Source: Cheiracanthium punctorium (Eukaryota > Arthropoda > Arachnida > Araneae > Cheiracanthiidae). From it: a DNA stretch of 64,000 nt. Below are positions 24,466-37,980 of this stretch, in pieces (position 1 is the stretch's first letter; each line of letters starts with the position of its first letter). Below the pieces are notes generated by a model that searched no databases, had not been told where the DNA came from, and saw nothing but the letters and a program-made list of their open reading frames with translations. The stretch is from assembly GCA_038373885.1 (NCBI GenBank), contig JAWZYV010011897.1:682001-746000 (forward strand), read 5' to 3'. The position numbers and the translations under genes are program-made.

Positions 24466-27400
24466 AAAAGGTTATATAAGAGAAATCACAACATGTATAA
24501 TGTTTTAATCCGGAGAAGATAAATGCAATTTTTTAAAACTGTTAGTCTTCTTTAGAGTATTCCATTGCATTGTAAAACAATACTGTCAAATAACAGTGTA
24601 AAAATGCTTCATTTTACATGAACTACTTTAGTTAAATTAATTCCGATCAATTCCTGTAAACCACATTTTATATAAAAAAATTATTAATCTTTATTCATAA
24701 CTTTTTTATATAATGTGAGTCGATATATTTTGAAAGACAATTTAATAGTTTCATCTGCTGTTTTTAAGCTACAAGCCTTTTTACTTCTATCACAAGTGGT
24801 AACTGATGCATGTTAAAGCAACATCCACACACAAACTTCCCATAATTGTAGGTGTATTACCGCAGAAATCTGTTGAATATTTCATGTATACTTCTGAAAA
24901 CAACTGTTCTGCTCCAGAAAATAAATCTTTTTTTATCAGTTTTGCTTTTTATCCGCTAACATGCTCTGCATAAAATATAGCGAAATCAGAATTCATATGT
25001 GTTTGGAAAAACTGTATATTTATACATTAGGTAGTAGTATAGCTATGAAATATTATGGGAAATCTGTCTGCTATTTATGTATCAATGCAAATTTAGTCTG
25101 AAAGGTGCAAAATTCAAGATCATTAGTATGAAAATCTATGGAGGAAGAAAAAAATCACATGGAACAGTGATTGTGTAATTTTTAAAAATGGAGCTTGAAA
25201 ACTGTAACCTTAATGTTCTTCAACTTTCTGACCGGATGAGAGCCTAGAATTCCGTTCACTGACCTCTAGTTTTCCAGCGATACTCTTGCATTTATCATTA
25301 ACTAAAAACAAGATGCGTATAATTTTTTGACTTGAGAATCAGATTGAGAGCTGAATTTCTCTTAATTATAATTGCTTTTAGTCACCTAAGTATAACATCA
25401 TCGACGATTTTTGCTAGTAACTCCCCCATATATGTACGATTGAGCACCAATAAAGGAGCACAGTAACACTATGATCTGTTACTAGTGTTGCTATTCTATT
25501 TCACTGTATTAGATAGCCGTTTGCTTCGTTAATAAATCACCACTTTTAATGTCGCCAGTTGCAAGAGTTTTGACCGTCTGTTTGGCGCGGTTGACAAGAT
25601 TATACATAAGTACCTGTTATTGACCAAATTTGTAATAGATATAATTCAAAATGTGTGAATCCGATATCGTGCATATAATTTTCACTACGTATAACTTTCC
25701 AAAGAGGGATGAATCATTCTTTTTCTTCTTCTTCTTCTTTTGTTACTGTTTTTAACTTAAACATGGGTTCAGTATTAGATAACTCCAATCCTCCAGCCTA
25801 CTTTTTAAGCAGCATGAAATAGCTTTGGAAAGAAAACATATTTTTGTCCCTTTTTTAAGACGCTGATAGAGTTAATATTAGTAATATGCAATGGTTTTAG
25901 AAGAATTTATAAAAATAAAGATTACATGAATTGGCAATAATTTAGCTCATTTACATTTAGTGCGCATTAATTCGCTGAAAGTAGATCATAAAGCACAAAT
26001 TAGCACCAATTTTGTTATTATCCTCCTTTTAAGACTGTTTATTTTTATATTAATGTAGTAACCTCTCCGCCCCCACTTCAAAAATAAAATAAAATAAAAT
26101 ATCTGAAACACTGTTATATTTTAAATATGAACTAAAGTGCCATATATTAAAAGCGTATCATTACCCATACGTCATCTCTATTTACCTTCCTTCTTCCATT
26201 AATTTGGAAAGGGTATCATAATCCATGAGTGTGCCGTATTTGTCTTTCCTGTTCCATAAAAAACTTTTTCAGAATTGAAATCCATATTAAGATCGCCTAC
26301 TAAAACTCTTTTATAATCTTGCATATCAACTTCCAACTCACCAACTTTCCAACTCACCTTACACTAATATAGACGCTACTTAATATCCCAATAAAAACAA
26401 ATAGTAGCGTTTGGAAATTTTTCTCCAAATACAGGACATATTGCCCTGCTGGGTTCAGTTTTGGTGACCTAACTTTTTGTGACGTATTTGTGCCATCAAA
26501 TGCCAAAAAAAAAAGCAAATCCTGGCGACTTTTGATATTTTTCTAACCTCCTCCCCTCTGTCTGTACACACTTGAAAAGTGAAATGCCGTTTCTTTTGAA
26601 GACAAAATCGTTGTCTGAAATTAATAACACTCGAGTTCTGTAATGGAACATTACGCAATAATTACACTTAGTCTAGAAACATCATTGCCACTCAAAAGAG
26701 CAAACAAATTTGCTTTACTCACAAATAAAATCTTGAAGCGTTTATTTATTTATTGTTGAGTATTTTGACAGTATGAAAGGAAAAAAAAAACATTTGTTTG
26801 TAATTATTTTTGAATAATTCTTCGAACTTTTGAATACTCATTCTAAAACCATTCTAATTATTTTTGAAGAATTTATTTTTGAATAAAATATTTCATATTT
26901 ACGCGCGAAAGAGCAGCCCGTTATTTATTTTTAAATAAAAATTGAAAATGAGTCACTGCGATGACCTGCTGCTGAACATTTTTTTAAGTCGGATAATTAC
27001 GCAAATATTGCACGCTTTCTGATATCAAAAACGTAACATTTCAAGTTCATTAAAAATTATTTGACATGCGATTGTTTTTACGCATTTGTCAGTTTCTCTC
27101 GTGGTAAATATGTACAGTCAAGTATTTCGAAACTCTGGCCAGTTACTTTGAAATTTTCTATAGATATTGCAAAACATACCGGGAACATTGCTAATAGCTA
27201 ACAATTAGAAGAATTTTTAAGGATTTTCCGAAGCTTTCAGTTTTGAAATTAAGGTCTTCTGACACTCTTTTAACCAATCAACTTTAAATTTTGAAAATTT
27301 GTAGGGAAAAAAAACAGAAAAACGTACTTAATATAAAAATATAAAAATCCACATATTCTTCGCTTTTTAACGATTTTTAGTGAGTCCAACACCGTTTAGA

Positions 27401-29176
27401 CCAGTCGGGTTGAAAATTTACACAAATATACCTGAAACTATTGAATAATAATTGATATACAGAAACTGGAAAAAATTGGATATTTTCCACAAATGGCGAC
27501 TTTTCATTCTTTGACGATATACGAAAACGAACAATCAATAATCATCAGGTTGTGATTAAAATAGTTCTCCGTAAGTTATTATGCTTGAAACTGCCAAAAT
27601 AGCATAATTTCGCTGTCAAATATTTCATCTCACAAATGGGTAGCTATTATACAAACTGAACCATTAAAATATACATTTATAACATTTTTTACATCTCTGT
27701 TAGCTTTGAAAATTAACCCCGATACAATGCGAAGAACGTGTACTTTATTATACAAAATAGACAGTCTATTATTGCAGTTACTTTTAGTTTTTAAAATTAT
27801 TTCTTATTTCTGAAACGATTTAAACACTTCTATTGAACAACAGTTTTTAGCCGTAAAATATTTTGGTCCATTTTAGGATTCCGTTTAACACAGGTTTCAC
27901 TGTATCTCATTTTAGGAACATTATCGCCAAAACATTCGTGAAACGCCTGATTAGTTTTTACTTTCTTCGCTTGTAATCATCATTCGTAAGTTCCTCAAAA
28001 TCGCGTGCTATGGAATCATCTTCTGTGACTTAGTTTCCATAGATTTCCACTGAATATTTTTATCCTATGAGCATCAGCGACATTGAGAGCTTGTTATGAC
28101 AACTTGTTCGTCGCCTCATGGATCCACTAATCTTATTCTAATTGTTTGCGCTTGACAAAACGTCGTTAGTTTTTTTTTTGTCCCTAAAATAGAAAAGAAA
28201 GAGAATGACTTTTCCTTATTTGTACTAGAAATTTTTTCTTTTAAAATTGGGAGAGAATTTTATGCGGCATGTAAATTCGAAGTTTTTATTGCAAATATGA
28301 TTTGGCAAACACTGCGAATAGAAAAAAGAAAGTGGTAGGTCGTGCATTTTCCATTTTAAGTTATAGATGTATGAATATAATATATGATGAATATAACATT
28401 ATAGAATGATAAAACGTCTTTAGTATCTAGTATTAATTTTTTCTTTTATAGAAAAATATTTTTTATTTATTCGTCAGAAACTATGAATTAACGCTATGTC
28501 ATGTCAAATAAAAATTATATGCATTTTATTATACTAATATAACATACACAAGTAATTAAGTTTTTACTTCACCTTCAGTGTTTTGAATCTCGAATCTGAT
28601 ATTAAGCAGGTATAAAAATTAAATGATGATGTTGAATATCTTTTCCATTGATATAATCCCGCTTTTGGTGTTTTTCACTAAATTTTTCTTCCTATGGATA
28701 TTAGGTATAAAAAAGGTAATAAACTTAAAAATTGCGTTACATAAATCTTTTATAACGCATGCACTTTCAGATAAAAAAGCTTCAAATTTTTAAAAACGAA
28801 GGTTATTCAGAAATAAAAAGCTTAAAAAAAGTTACCAATGTCAACCTTGTAAGTGTTTCTGTTTTTGCTTTACTAATTCCAAAATAAGCACAATTTTTGA
28901 TAAATAATTAGCAAAAAAATTCTTCTGTATAAATTGAAACCAAATAGTTAGATCGATTACAAATACTGAATTTGTTAAGTTGCGGTAATTTTTAATAACA
29001 GTGAAAAAAGCCATTTCTACTGAAAGTTGGCTTTTTTCCAAAGACCTAATTGAAATGGAAAGAACATTTTACAACAATGATGCTAGGAAACAGAATATAT
29101 TTTGTTGTACCTTCATGGTATTTCTTATTTTTTAAATTTTGAAACTAAACTTTAGTGCAAACAGTTTTCAAACAAG
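24466..29176. other. Non-coding AT-rich stretch, no gene seen
   Basis: No gene recognised. It holds (CTT)n near 25717-25738, AAAAT repeats near 26081-26100 and a lone pogo-type terminus at 27876. The longest frames are short and without family signatures. Confidence 0.5.
27876..27904 (-). mobile_element. pogo/Tigger-type transposon terminus (fragment)
   Basis: On the minus strand it begins TACAGTGAAACCTGTGTTAA and continues CGGAATCC. The CAGTGAAACCTG start after TA is typical of pogo-like elements, and it matches the ends of the element at 37556 (AAAACCTG, CGGAA). No opposite terminus was found. Confidence 0.5.
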
Positions 29177-29270
29177 AAAGATAAGTATTGCCAAATGCCT
29201 CCAAAACTGCAAGAAAGTCTTCCAAGACGTGTACAGGAGGTCATAGATACAGCAGGGGGACCAACATCAA
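29177..29270 (+). pseudogene. Remnant of a Tc1-type transposase C-terminus
   Basis: In the frame of the ATG at 29195 the translation includes LPRRVQEVIDTAGGPT. This closely follows the conserved C-terminal block of Tc1-family transposases (an SMPRRxxxVIxAKGGxT-like motif). Only about 30 codons are recognisable. The upstream catalytic DDE region is missing, and the frame continues without meaning, so this is a decayed fragment and not a gene. No terminal inverted repeat was found around it. Confidence 0.65.
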
Positions 29271-32200
29271 TTAATATTTACTATTGGTTGTTTGGATTCT
29301 TTTGGCCAGAGAGAGTATGTATGTAATTATTCTGATGTGTATATAACTTATTGGGATTCAATACAATTATATTTTTTTCTGTACCAAGATATGTATTACA
29401 AAGCAAGTGATCAGCTCACCCGTTTTCTTATAGTGCTACCTAAAAATACACTGCTTTCGATTGAGAGTATTATTTTGTAACTCTTAGTTACATTCTCTTA
29501 GTTGCAATTTTGTTTTGTTCCAGTTTACGAGTATCTCTAGAAAAGGTTTTAAATAACGACTTCCCATTGAGCGAAATGTTATGCAATTCTTTTGGATTAT
29601 CCTGTAAAAGATCTATAAATGTTATGCAAACCATTTTCAGTAAGATATGTGGAACAGCACACACGAAAAAAAATTACAAGTGCATGGATAGACAGAGAGA
29701 GAAAACCGAAATCCTAAACAGTTTTTATTTTTGTTGAAAAGTGCTAAAAAGTGTAACCAAAAATCACAATAATAATTAACTTGTCCAAGTTGCATTTGGG
29801 TAAATCAAGGAAGTTCTTTTTCATAGTAACGGGATCGGCAAAATTGTGAAAAAGCTAGTTTGTCAAAGAAATATGATTAGTGATAATTTAAACAAACATA
29901 GAGGAAACGTATGCTAGAAAATTAAAATAAAAATTTCTTTCAGTGGCTAAATTTCAAATCTGACAATAATTTTCATTTAAATGCGTACTTTAAGTCTGCT
30001 AGATACTTCGTTCAGATCCAGCTTTTTGATTGATTGATTTATTTTTAATTATGTATCCTAATCATTCTTATGAAAACAGAACCTTTTAAAAATTTTTTGA
30101 GCTTCCAACCGTTTTGAAAAAAAACGTTGTCATCCATAAAATAATGAAAAAATCCTATTTTTGAGAGACTGGAGAGATCATTTAGCTGAAGCTAGACGGT
30201 CAATAAACCCATTTGTATGGAAGCAAAAGGTATCCGTTGTACAGTGAAAGATGAAAATCAGTTTAAAGTTTTACACATACCTGTTCAGTTACATGATACA
30301 GATTTTACCTTTGACTATGCTTTTTAAAATACTTATTACGAAACGCTTTATTTAACGACACACTTGAAAGTGTTACTAATTGCCGTTCATTTCAGATTAA
30401 TAAAAAAACCCTTTCTTTTTTTCTGTAAATAATACACATTTATAAAACCAATACAATTTGTACTTTTATATATATTTGTTATTTGCAAAATTATTTATTA
30501 ATTTTAATGTTTTAATTCAAAATATTTTCAGTGTTCTTATTATGGGTAATTTTTTGCATCTTCGTTAGTTTTATGTATTGGTTTGTCTTTATTGATATGG
30601 ACTACCGTATTCATAGCCTTTTTCTTTTTACAAGATGTGACATTTTAAAAATTTTATTTATTTATTCATTACTATTATTATTATTTTTTTGGATAAATTA
30701 AGTTGTATGGGCGGTAACTTTATGAGATGTGTTTTGAGGAAACTGTTTTTGTTTTTATATTTCGTTTTCCTTTTTGTTATTTTAAATGCATTTAAATTTG
30801 AAAGTCTTTCATAATCAATTTATTTCATTGAACTTCTCTTTGTTATTTATTTTCAAACATCCAATAAAAGTTATATTTTAAAAAGATTAGAGTGGCTATC
30901 AAAAGGTATGTAAATATATATTGTAAAAATATATATAAATGCAGCGATAGCTTCAAAGTAACTGTATTTACGGTTATTATGTATAGACCTCATTTTTAAA
31001 AACTAAAAATAAGTAGGTAAAAAAAGGATGCGGCTTATATTCGGAATTTTTACGTCAAATATTTCCCTTGTTCTGGCAGCACTGATAAATGCTATTAAAG
31101 TATCGTACTCTCACTGCCCTCTTCTGAATCTGTGTAAATGTAAACACGGTTAGGCGATCATTGAACTCTAATGAATGTATAACCTGGTACATTTCCCATA
31201 ATGAATTACATTTCTTCCACTACAGAGTTAGGCTGAAAAAATTTCCACAAATTTTGGCTCAAAATTTCATTTGTGGCTAAATACCCTATAATGTAACTAA
31301 AATTACAGAATTTATTTTCAAATGTAAGCTCTCAATTTAATTTAATTAAGTAATTATTTATAGATGCGAATATGAAACCTCTACAGCTAACGAAATTCTA
31401 CTTTCCTACATTTTTAATAAGCAAATGACTAACTAACTGCGTCTTGCGTTAATAACTTTAACACGTTGTACAAATAAAAATATACACAGTAAAATTCTAG
31501 ATTCTGATTCGTTTGTAACTTAAAATATATTTGCCTTAAACGGCATAAGGTAAAACTAATGGAAATAATGGTGCTTGATAGCATTTAATAGCTGTTTGAG
31601 GCATTTTAACACTATTTTCACTGAATATATTTTTGTCGCTACCGAATTTAGTTGCAAACCTGAAATGCAAATTATATTAAAAAAAATAATGATGAAGTAC
31701 ACTTAAAAATGTGGAATTTTAAATCAAATTAATTAAAGAAGAATTTAACAAAAATTTTCTAATAAATATTCAACTTAATTTTTAAAAAAATATGCATTTT
31801 TATGCAATTAAATTTCTGATGAAACACAAAATTTTCAAACAAATCAGGTTAAATAAAAATGCATGATATTTGAAAGTGCACTGTCATTAATTCTTCAGTT
31901 ATAAACTATTCGTTTTTGATAGATTTAAAGCATAAAGTGAATAAAAGAGTAATAAAAATATCACTTTTCTGTTCCATTTAAATGCAAATACACATTTTGA
32001 ATCTCTATAGTTTTTATTTTATAGAAGAAACAACCGATTGAAAAGTTTAGCTCTCGAAGTTCCATGCTAACAACAATGACAGCAAAGTTTTATTCATTCT
32101 ATGTTTAATTCAAACAACCACATTATACTGAAACAAGAACACTCCTTATAAGCAAAACCCACAATGCGACACCATTCCTAACTTTCTAAATACTTTCTTT

Positions 32201-33117
32201 ACCCCACGCCCATCCTTTTATGTAAATCATTAGTTATGCATCTCTTGGTTTTTGAAGTCGTGTTATTACGTTACTTCACCCTTTAGACTTCTCTTTGTTT
32301 CTAAATAATGCAAGTAACCATTTGGAAGTGAAACCAACTAAAAACTAGCCAGTCCAGTTTTGAGGAGGTACTTAATGGCTGGGCTGTATTAGACAGTTGG
32401 TTTAAGATCTAGTAAACAGATTAATTAATGTGCTATGTAATTTTCTATAGTATAAAGTATACTTTTATCGCAATTTTTCAGCTGTTTTACAAGGCTTTAG
32501 AGTTTCAACGAGCTCAAAATAATATGCTAATATGAGGTTGCTAATAACGAGCTTATATGAGGTTGGTTAATCTGTCTTGCATATTTTTCTATATACCGAA
32601 AAGAGTGTTGCTAATTAAAGGAGGTTGTCAATAAATTTAGTGACTTACAGTGTATTTGGGGGATACATTTTCTAATTCAGAATTAGTGATTGATTTAGAG
32701 ATCTCAGAAAATTTTTGGATACTTTAAAAAAAATTAAAAAATAATTCAGTTGTACTTTAGTAAAAAAAATAAAGTTATCCCTGTATTAAGATTATTTAAT
32801 GAGATGCTGTGTCTGTAGATAGGAAATTTAATATTGAATGTACCGCAAAGTAACGTAGTTTTTTTTTATATTAAATTATATATAAACGTATAAACTTTTA
32901 AAAAGTTTTTAATTGGAAACAAACAGTTTTTAAACACATGACTCATATTTGTTAAATTTTAAAGCGAGAGTTTTAAAGATAATATTTATAGGTAATATTA
33001 CAGATATTAATCAAAACAACACTTTCGGCCATAGTCATGGGTTCAAGTCCTAACAAAAACATGCCTTATTTCCGAGAGGTCGTTTGTAGTACGCGTTATT
33101 TCCTCGTAAAAACAAAA
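29271..33117. other. Non-coding AT-rich stretch, no gene seen
   Basis: No gene recognised. The patch GATGCGGCTTATATTCGG near 31028 resembles a motif seen in old DNA transposons but cannot be bounded. The repeated ATATGAGGTTG near 32530-32562 is a minor direct repeat. Confidence 0.5.
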
Positions 33118-33250
33118 AGGGGATCTCATGGCTGCGAGGGTTTGCGCACCCATCTCTGCCAGCCGCCTGCGAGCGGTGAGGTCTCGGGTTCGAATCCCGT
33201 TAACCCATGGTTGTCATTTCCACCCCTTTCTTCTGTGTTTGTACTTCTGT
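33118..33250 (+). mobile_element. tRNA-derived SINE of a second family
   Basis: It contains a perfect RNA polymerase III B-box inside a T-arm-like palindrome, CGGGTTCGAATCCCG (about 33186-33200), and a weak A-box-like ATGGCTGCGAGGG about 55 bp upstream. The ends do not form an acceptor stem, so it is not a functional tRNA gene. The downstream body (ACCCATGGTTGTCATTTCCA onward) is not shared with the family at 16749/24117. An 84-codon open frame through it has no gene signature. Confidence 0.6.
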
Positions 33251-33995
33251 TGTGCTCTATGTTATTAATAAATGTTATATGGAAATCATAAATGTCAAAA
33301 ACGGATATTCAGGGGTATAAGACCATCCTCGAGATTGCAGTCAGAAACCTCAAGAACAATTCTCAATTCAAACAAAAACAAACAAACAAACAAAAAACCT
33401 GAAGATGTCTTGAAATCAGTGAGATCTGGGCATGAAGAAAAAGTCCCCGAAAAAAGGAAATTTGTGTCGACCTTGATCTAACAGCGACCTCTTTTTTCAT
33501 TTCTTTTTTTCTTCGGAAGATGTAGCACAGGGGCACTCAAGCGAGCAGACGATTTTGAACTGTCCTTAGTGGGGATACACCACTTAAAACGACTTCTTTT
33601 TTTTAATATATTCTTTTATTCACTATTACGACCTCCCCTATTTTTTTCCGCAAGTTTTGTTTGGTACTTTCAAGCCAATTATTGTAATCGGTTTTTCTGG
33701 GATAGTCTGTTCGCTTTATTTTAAGCCTTCAAGCCAGTATTATACTTTTTTTTATAGATCAATAAGATGCTTTCTCGTGGTGTTGGAGAATTTGTCAATG
33801 AAGTAATTTCAAGTCCACTCTCTTTGGATGTGCTCTATTTGAAGTCCGCCAGCCAACATGAATTGTAAAGTATGGTCAATTTACGTTATCCAGTTGCGTT
33901 TAGGACAAGAGAAAATAACCATGCGTTAATGTCAGTTTGCTACTCTAGACAATAACTACATTAACCGTGATTTGCCAATTTCGTCGATTTATGCA
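33251..33995. other. Non-coding stretch, no gene seen
   Basis: It contains CAAACAAA simple repeats near 33370-33395 and T-rich tracts. No gene recognised. Confidence 0.45.
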
Positions 33996-34137
33996 TTAAC
34001 CCTTTGAGGCTCAACCCTTTCCCAATGCTGAAAAAAGGGCAGGCGTTGCCATCGGTCGACTTAACTACCAGCAAGATGTCGGACGATGGAAACGTTCATC
34101 GCGTTCCACAGATCTAGAGATCCTTTTTTGACGACAA
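33996..34137 (+). mobile_element. piggyBac-like MITE, family 1, single-arm fragment
   Basis: It begins TTAACCCTTTGAGGCTCAAC and continues through the whole family-1 arm (AATGCTGAAAAAAGGGCAGG, GACGATGGAAACGTTCATCG, CTAGAGATCC). It then stops at CTTTTTTGACGACA, where complete copies continue into the loop and opposite arm. It is therefore a left-end fragment with one TTAA. In the motif AAGATGTCGG one base differs from the intact AAGATGGCGG. Confidence 0.85.
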
Positions 34138-34408
34138 TAAGTTAGCGGAACATAGATAGGCGATCACTTTTTTTAACGAATCTAACAAGCATAAGGCATT
34201 TCGATAAAAATATTATGGACTTGTTTGGTATATGACTTGTCCATAAAGCGATAGAAATAAACTGAAATAAATTCCTTCTGAGTAAACGATAACTTCACGC
34301 AAGCATGCACGCACCGACTTTTTAGATAAGCCTGTCTTCAGCACCATCATCATCAAAAGCTTGATGGTATTTTGTAGCTTTCACACCTAGTTCCGTCACT
34401 GATTACAG

Positions 34409-34439
<31 letters not shown>

Positions 34440-34718
34440 AGGTGGTATCAGTCTCGCCACGAACTTTTAGAATAGTCTTAAAAGTGAATAATGTCATGGT
34501 AATTATGAAGACAGTAGGTCAATGTCAGTGTTATGATCCTTCGACTGACTGGTTTTGCTTTTCTGACTTTGCTGAAGTTTTATGAATTTATTTATTTTTC
34601 CACGGGCACTTGCCGTATAGGGATTCGTCACTGCAATGCCTCGAAGTGTTGGCTATTTTATTTGGGAAGCAATCAGTAGGCGGCCAGCGGTAAGAAAAAA
34701 TGGGCAAAATAAAAACCG
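34138..34718. other. Non-coding stretch, no gene seen
   Basis: It holds a 26-T tract at 34409-34434. No gene recognised. Confidence 0.45.
34409..34434. repeat. Poly-T tract (26 T)
   Basis: Uninterrupted run of 26 T. Confidence 0.95.
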
Positions 34719-34892
34719 AGGGGATGCCTTGGGCGGAGGATATTTTAAAGGGACCAGTGCGTATTTACATCATATATGGAGAAAACCACCCCAAAATCTA
34801 GGTCTTTAGACTGACAGCCGCAAGAGAGGCCGGAATCCTGGACACTTCAGCTATCTCTTAATGTTCAGCATCTTATCCATTTCGCCATTGGT
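34719..34892 (-). mobile_element. tRNA-derived SINE, family 1 (copy c)
   Basis: On the minus strand: head CCAATGGCGAAATGGATAAG, then GATAGCTGAAGTGT, GCGGCTGTCAGTCTAAAGAC, TTTTGGGGTGGTTTTCTCC and a 3' block ending CCCAAGGCATCCCC. The blocks occur in the same order as in the other family-1 copies. The B-box is weak (GATTCCGGCC). Confidence 0.8.
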
Positions 34893-37555
34893 CGTCTATC
34901 GTGGCTATAACATGATTTTTATCCAACTGGTGGGTATGTCTATAAGGATACTGTCGCAACGGAATGAAAAGTGTTGTGGAAAAACATAACTTATGTTGCA
35001 TTTTAAAGTACACAGATTTATAGTTATAAACAACAAAAGCTGTTGCTTGCAATTGTACTATCGAAATGATATTATGACTGTATATATTCAACTTAAAGTT
35101 ATTTAGCAATTGAAATTACTGAACGAATTCCGATTCAAGCATTTTTTAAATTAGTTGTTAGCATATTTTGCCTTCTAATGCTTTAGTTAAACGATATTAG
35201 TCATTTAAAGCTGGGAAAAATTGTACACCCTCAATTTTCACTTCGTTCCCAATTAGGAAAATAGGTAATTTGTGATTATATTTTTGGAAGCTATACTTTG
35301 ATAATACTGTTATGGGTAGTTTAAATAATAAGTGAGATATTAAGAATAAATTAAGATTTATTTTTTTAATTTAAGTAAAGATATGAATTCAGTTTGATGG
35401 AGAGGGGAGTGTATCAAGATATCTAAGTAAAAAATAAAAAAATGGCTATTTTTATGATTTTTTTTTATCCAGTTTCCCTCTAATGATAGAAATGCAAATT
35501 CTATTTCAAGAAATCATGTCATCTTTTAAGTATATCTGCTTATTCTTTCAATTAAATTTTATCATAAAGTCAATATTGATAAAATTTAATTTTTCAATAA
35601 ATTTTAAATTTGATGCTCCCAATTGGGAGCATTGGCCTGTAAAAGGTTAAGAAATAGTTTACAGTACACTATTACGTTTCAAGTACATTTTTGGGCATGG
35701 TCGACGATAATTATAGCGATGGTGCGTTAATCGTCATACAATCTGGGGAGGCGTTTTATGAATGTAAAATAATTTATTTGTTAGAAAAAAATATTTTAAT
35801 TTATTTAAATTGACATTAATATTGCAAGAGATTGACATAATTCCCCGTTAAACTGTAAAACACTTTACATCAAGCACCCGTAAGAAAATATAAAATATAT
35901 ATACGTATTATTTTTTCAAATGCATTGTATGGAAATACTGAAAATAAATTTCTACGTGTATTAAGAAAATTTTAATAATGGACACTGAAAATTCTAAATA
36001 AAACTTGCTTCTTCTTTATTAATGTCAGAAACACAAACAGTTTTGATCAAGTTAAGAAAAAGTTTCAAAAGAGCTGCACGAGAATTTGTTTAACATTGTA
36101 TTCTTTGACAGTGCACTTATTTTCATATTAGTGCGTTCGATCTCAAGAACTCATTTCCAAATATTCTCCAGACAAAAAAGAAGAAATACAAAAAGAGAGT
36201 TTTTACTATCACAAAAGAAATAAAATGTAACTATGTAAGATCTCATAAGATCTCGGGCAACGAGAAGAATAAGTACTTGGTCACTGGGACACCAAATCCT
36301 GTAACCTCTTGTTCAAATACTATGTTTTCTAAGTGTAAACACAGTATTTAAAGCTCTAAAATAAACACTTTGATCTGAAATTAGTACTTTAATGAGCTGA
36401 AATAATAAATTTATAATGACCGAATGCTTCAACGGTTATAAAAACTTTGTTTAAAAAAACTTTATCTATTTGAAGTACGATTATTTGAACAATAGATTAT
36501 CACTGTCACACAATGACTACAGTGAATTTATTGGGAAGCAACACATACGTAAAAACCAAAATGTTTTATAGAAATATGGAAGTATTATTTTACGGGTGCA
36601 TACAGAGGGAAAGGCTAGGGGATATTCTTCATTGTACACTTAATTTTAGGCCAAATCAGATTTTTTAATAAATAAATTAGCCCCTCCCAAACATAATTGC
36701 TTTAGGGTGACATTTCCCATTATTGTAGACATTTTTCAGCTCAAATAAAGTTTTAAAAATAAAAAAAAAGAAAGAAAAAGAACGAAAGAAAAATCTTTAT
36801 CCGCCACTGATTTTATAGAAGAAATTTATGAATTATTTATTCACCTAATTAAGTGAGATAAATTGATTAACTATATAGTTAAATTTCAAATTAAAAAAGA
36901 ATAGTAATTTACATCATCCATATAAATTAACGATGTTTCATAATTTAAATCTTATAAATGTCTGTTTTTTAAATATCTTTAAAATTTTTCTATGCCCTTT
37001 GTACTACTAATACATAAATATATCTTAAAAGTAAAAAAAAAAGAACAAAAAACTCAAATACAAAAAACCGTAATATCCAGATTTTGCAAAAATTACGCCC
37101 TTGTAATGACAGAAAATAAGTGTTTTTCATACAAACAGTGCTATCTGGTAGTAAGTGGAAGTAAAAGTGGAATGACAGCACGTACGCCAAAGTAGTGGTC
37201 GATTAGAAAACCGCCTGAACAAAACTTAAAACTTCCAGTCTCACCTTTTAATGCTCTGAGTCTTTTATTATTTTAGACCATTTACTCACTGACCTTCAAT
37301 TTCGCTGAAACCTTGTTCCAATGTCTGTACGGGGATATCGGGTTTTCACAAGCAAAAAAAGTTGTCCGGTTATATTTATTTATATCTCCGATTTACGCTA
37401 ACACTGACCTTAAAGTGACGAAACAGCGTACAATCGGAGAATTTCTACCCAGAACCTGTCTGTCTTTCCAGGTAACACATTGTTAAGTATGAGAACGTGT
37501 TAAAGGGAAGCATAGTAAAGTAATTTAGTCAATGAAACGTGAGAAGTATGCTGTG
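34893..37555. other. Non-coding AT-rich stretch, no gene seen
   Basis: The only notable structure is a 20-bp perfect palindrome at 35613. No coding or RNA gene recognised. Confidence 0.5.
35613..35632. repeat. Perfect 20-bp palindrome
   Basis: ATGCTCCCAATTGGGAGCAT equals its own reverse complement. It could be a dyad binding site or the tip of a decayed inverted repeat; nothing around it decides. Confidence 0.9.
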
Positions 37556-37716
37556 CAGCAAAACCTGTCTTAAGCGGAACGTTTATTAAACGGAAATACT
37601 TCCTCTTTCATTAAAATTATGGACCATTGAATACAATTGATACACAAGAAAATCCCGACTTTGACGGGAAAAAATTTCCCGTCCCTTTTGATTCCGTTTA
37701 AAACAGGTTTTTACTT
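37556..37716. mobile_element. pogo/Tigger-type MITE, about 160 bp
   Basis: The left end CAGCAAAACCTGTCTTAAGC and the inverted right end AAGTAAAAACCTGTTTTAAA share the pogo-style AAAACCTG..TTAA terminus followed by CGGAA. The middle has an additional dyad (CCCGACTTTGACGGG and GGGAAATTTTTTCCCGTC-type repeats). TA duplications are no longer evident, so the copy is old. Confidence 0.6.
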
Positions 37717-37865
37717 CAAAATTACTTAAAATTTTTGTAAAATAACACACAGAGAAAAGTACTTATCACAATGTGAAAATTTTAGGCGGTATAAAAGGTC
37801 GACCTTCACCATCCACACAAATAAAAGAAAAAGAAGGTCTATCCTTTCTACTCGTGTGGAGGCTC

Positions 37866-37980
37866 TGTCCTATCCGAGTGAATAAAGTTCTGATTCTGGT
37901 AGATGGCTGAAGTGTGAAGGTCCCGCGTTCGAGCCCATCACGCAGCTGTCGATCTAACGGTCTGGGTCATGTTGTGGGAT
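37866..37980 (+). mobile_element. tRNA-derived SINE, family 1 (copy d), cut short by a piggyBac-like element
   Basis: The head TCCTATCCGAGTGAATAAAG is followed by GGTAGATGGCTGAAGTGTGA and the best B-box of the family (GCGTTCGAGCCC). It continues through GCAGCTGTCGATCTAACGGT and CTGGGTCATG. The rest of the SINE body is absent: the TTAA of the piggyBac-like element starts at 37980. No continuation of the SINE is recognisable after 38467. Confidence 0.75.

Noticed and set aside
30965..31060. Patch with GATGCGGCTTATATTCGG resembling motifs in old DNA transposons
   Set aside because: Boundaries and class cannot be established from the sequence.
33118..33210. Functional tRNA gene
   Set aside because: The B-box is perfect, but the 5' and 3' ends do not pair as an acceptor stem and the D and anticodon arms do not form.
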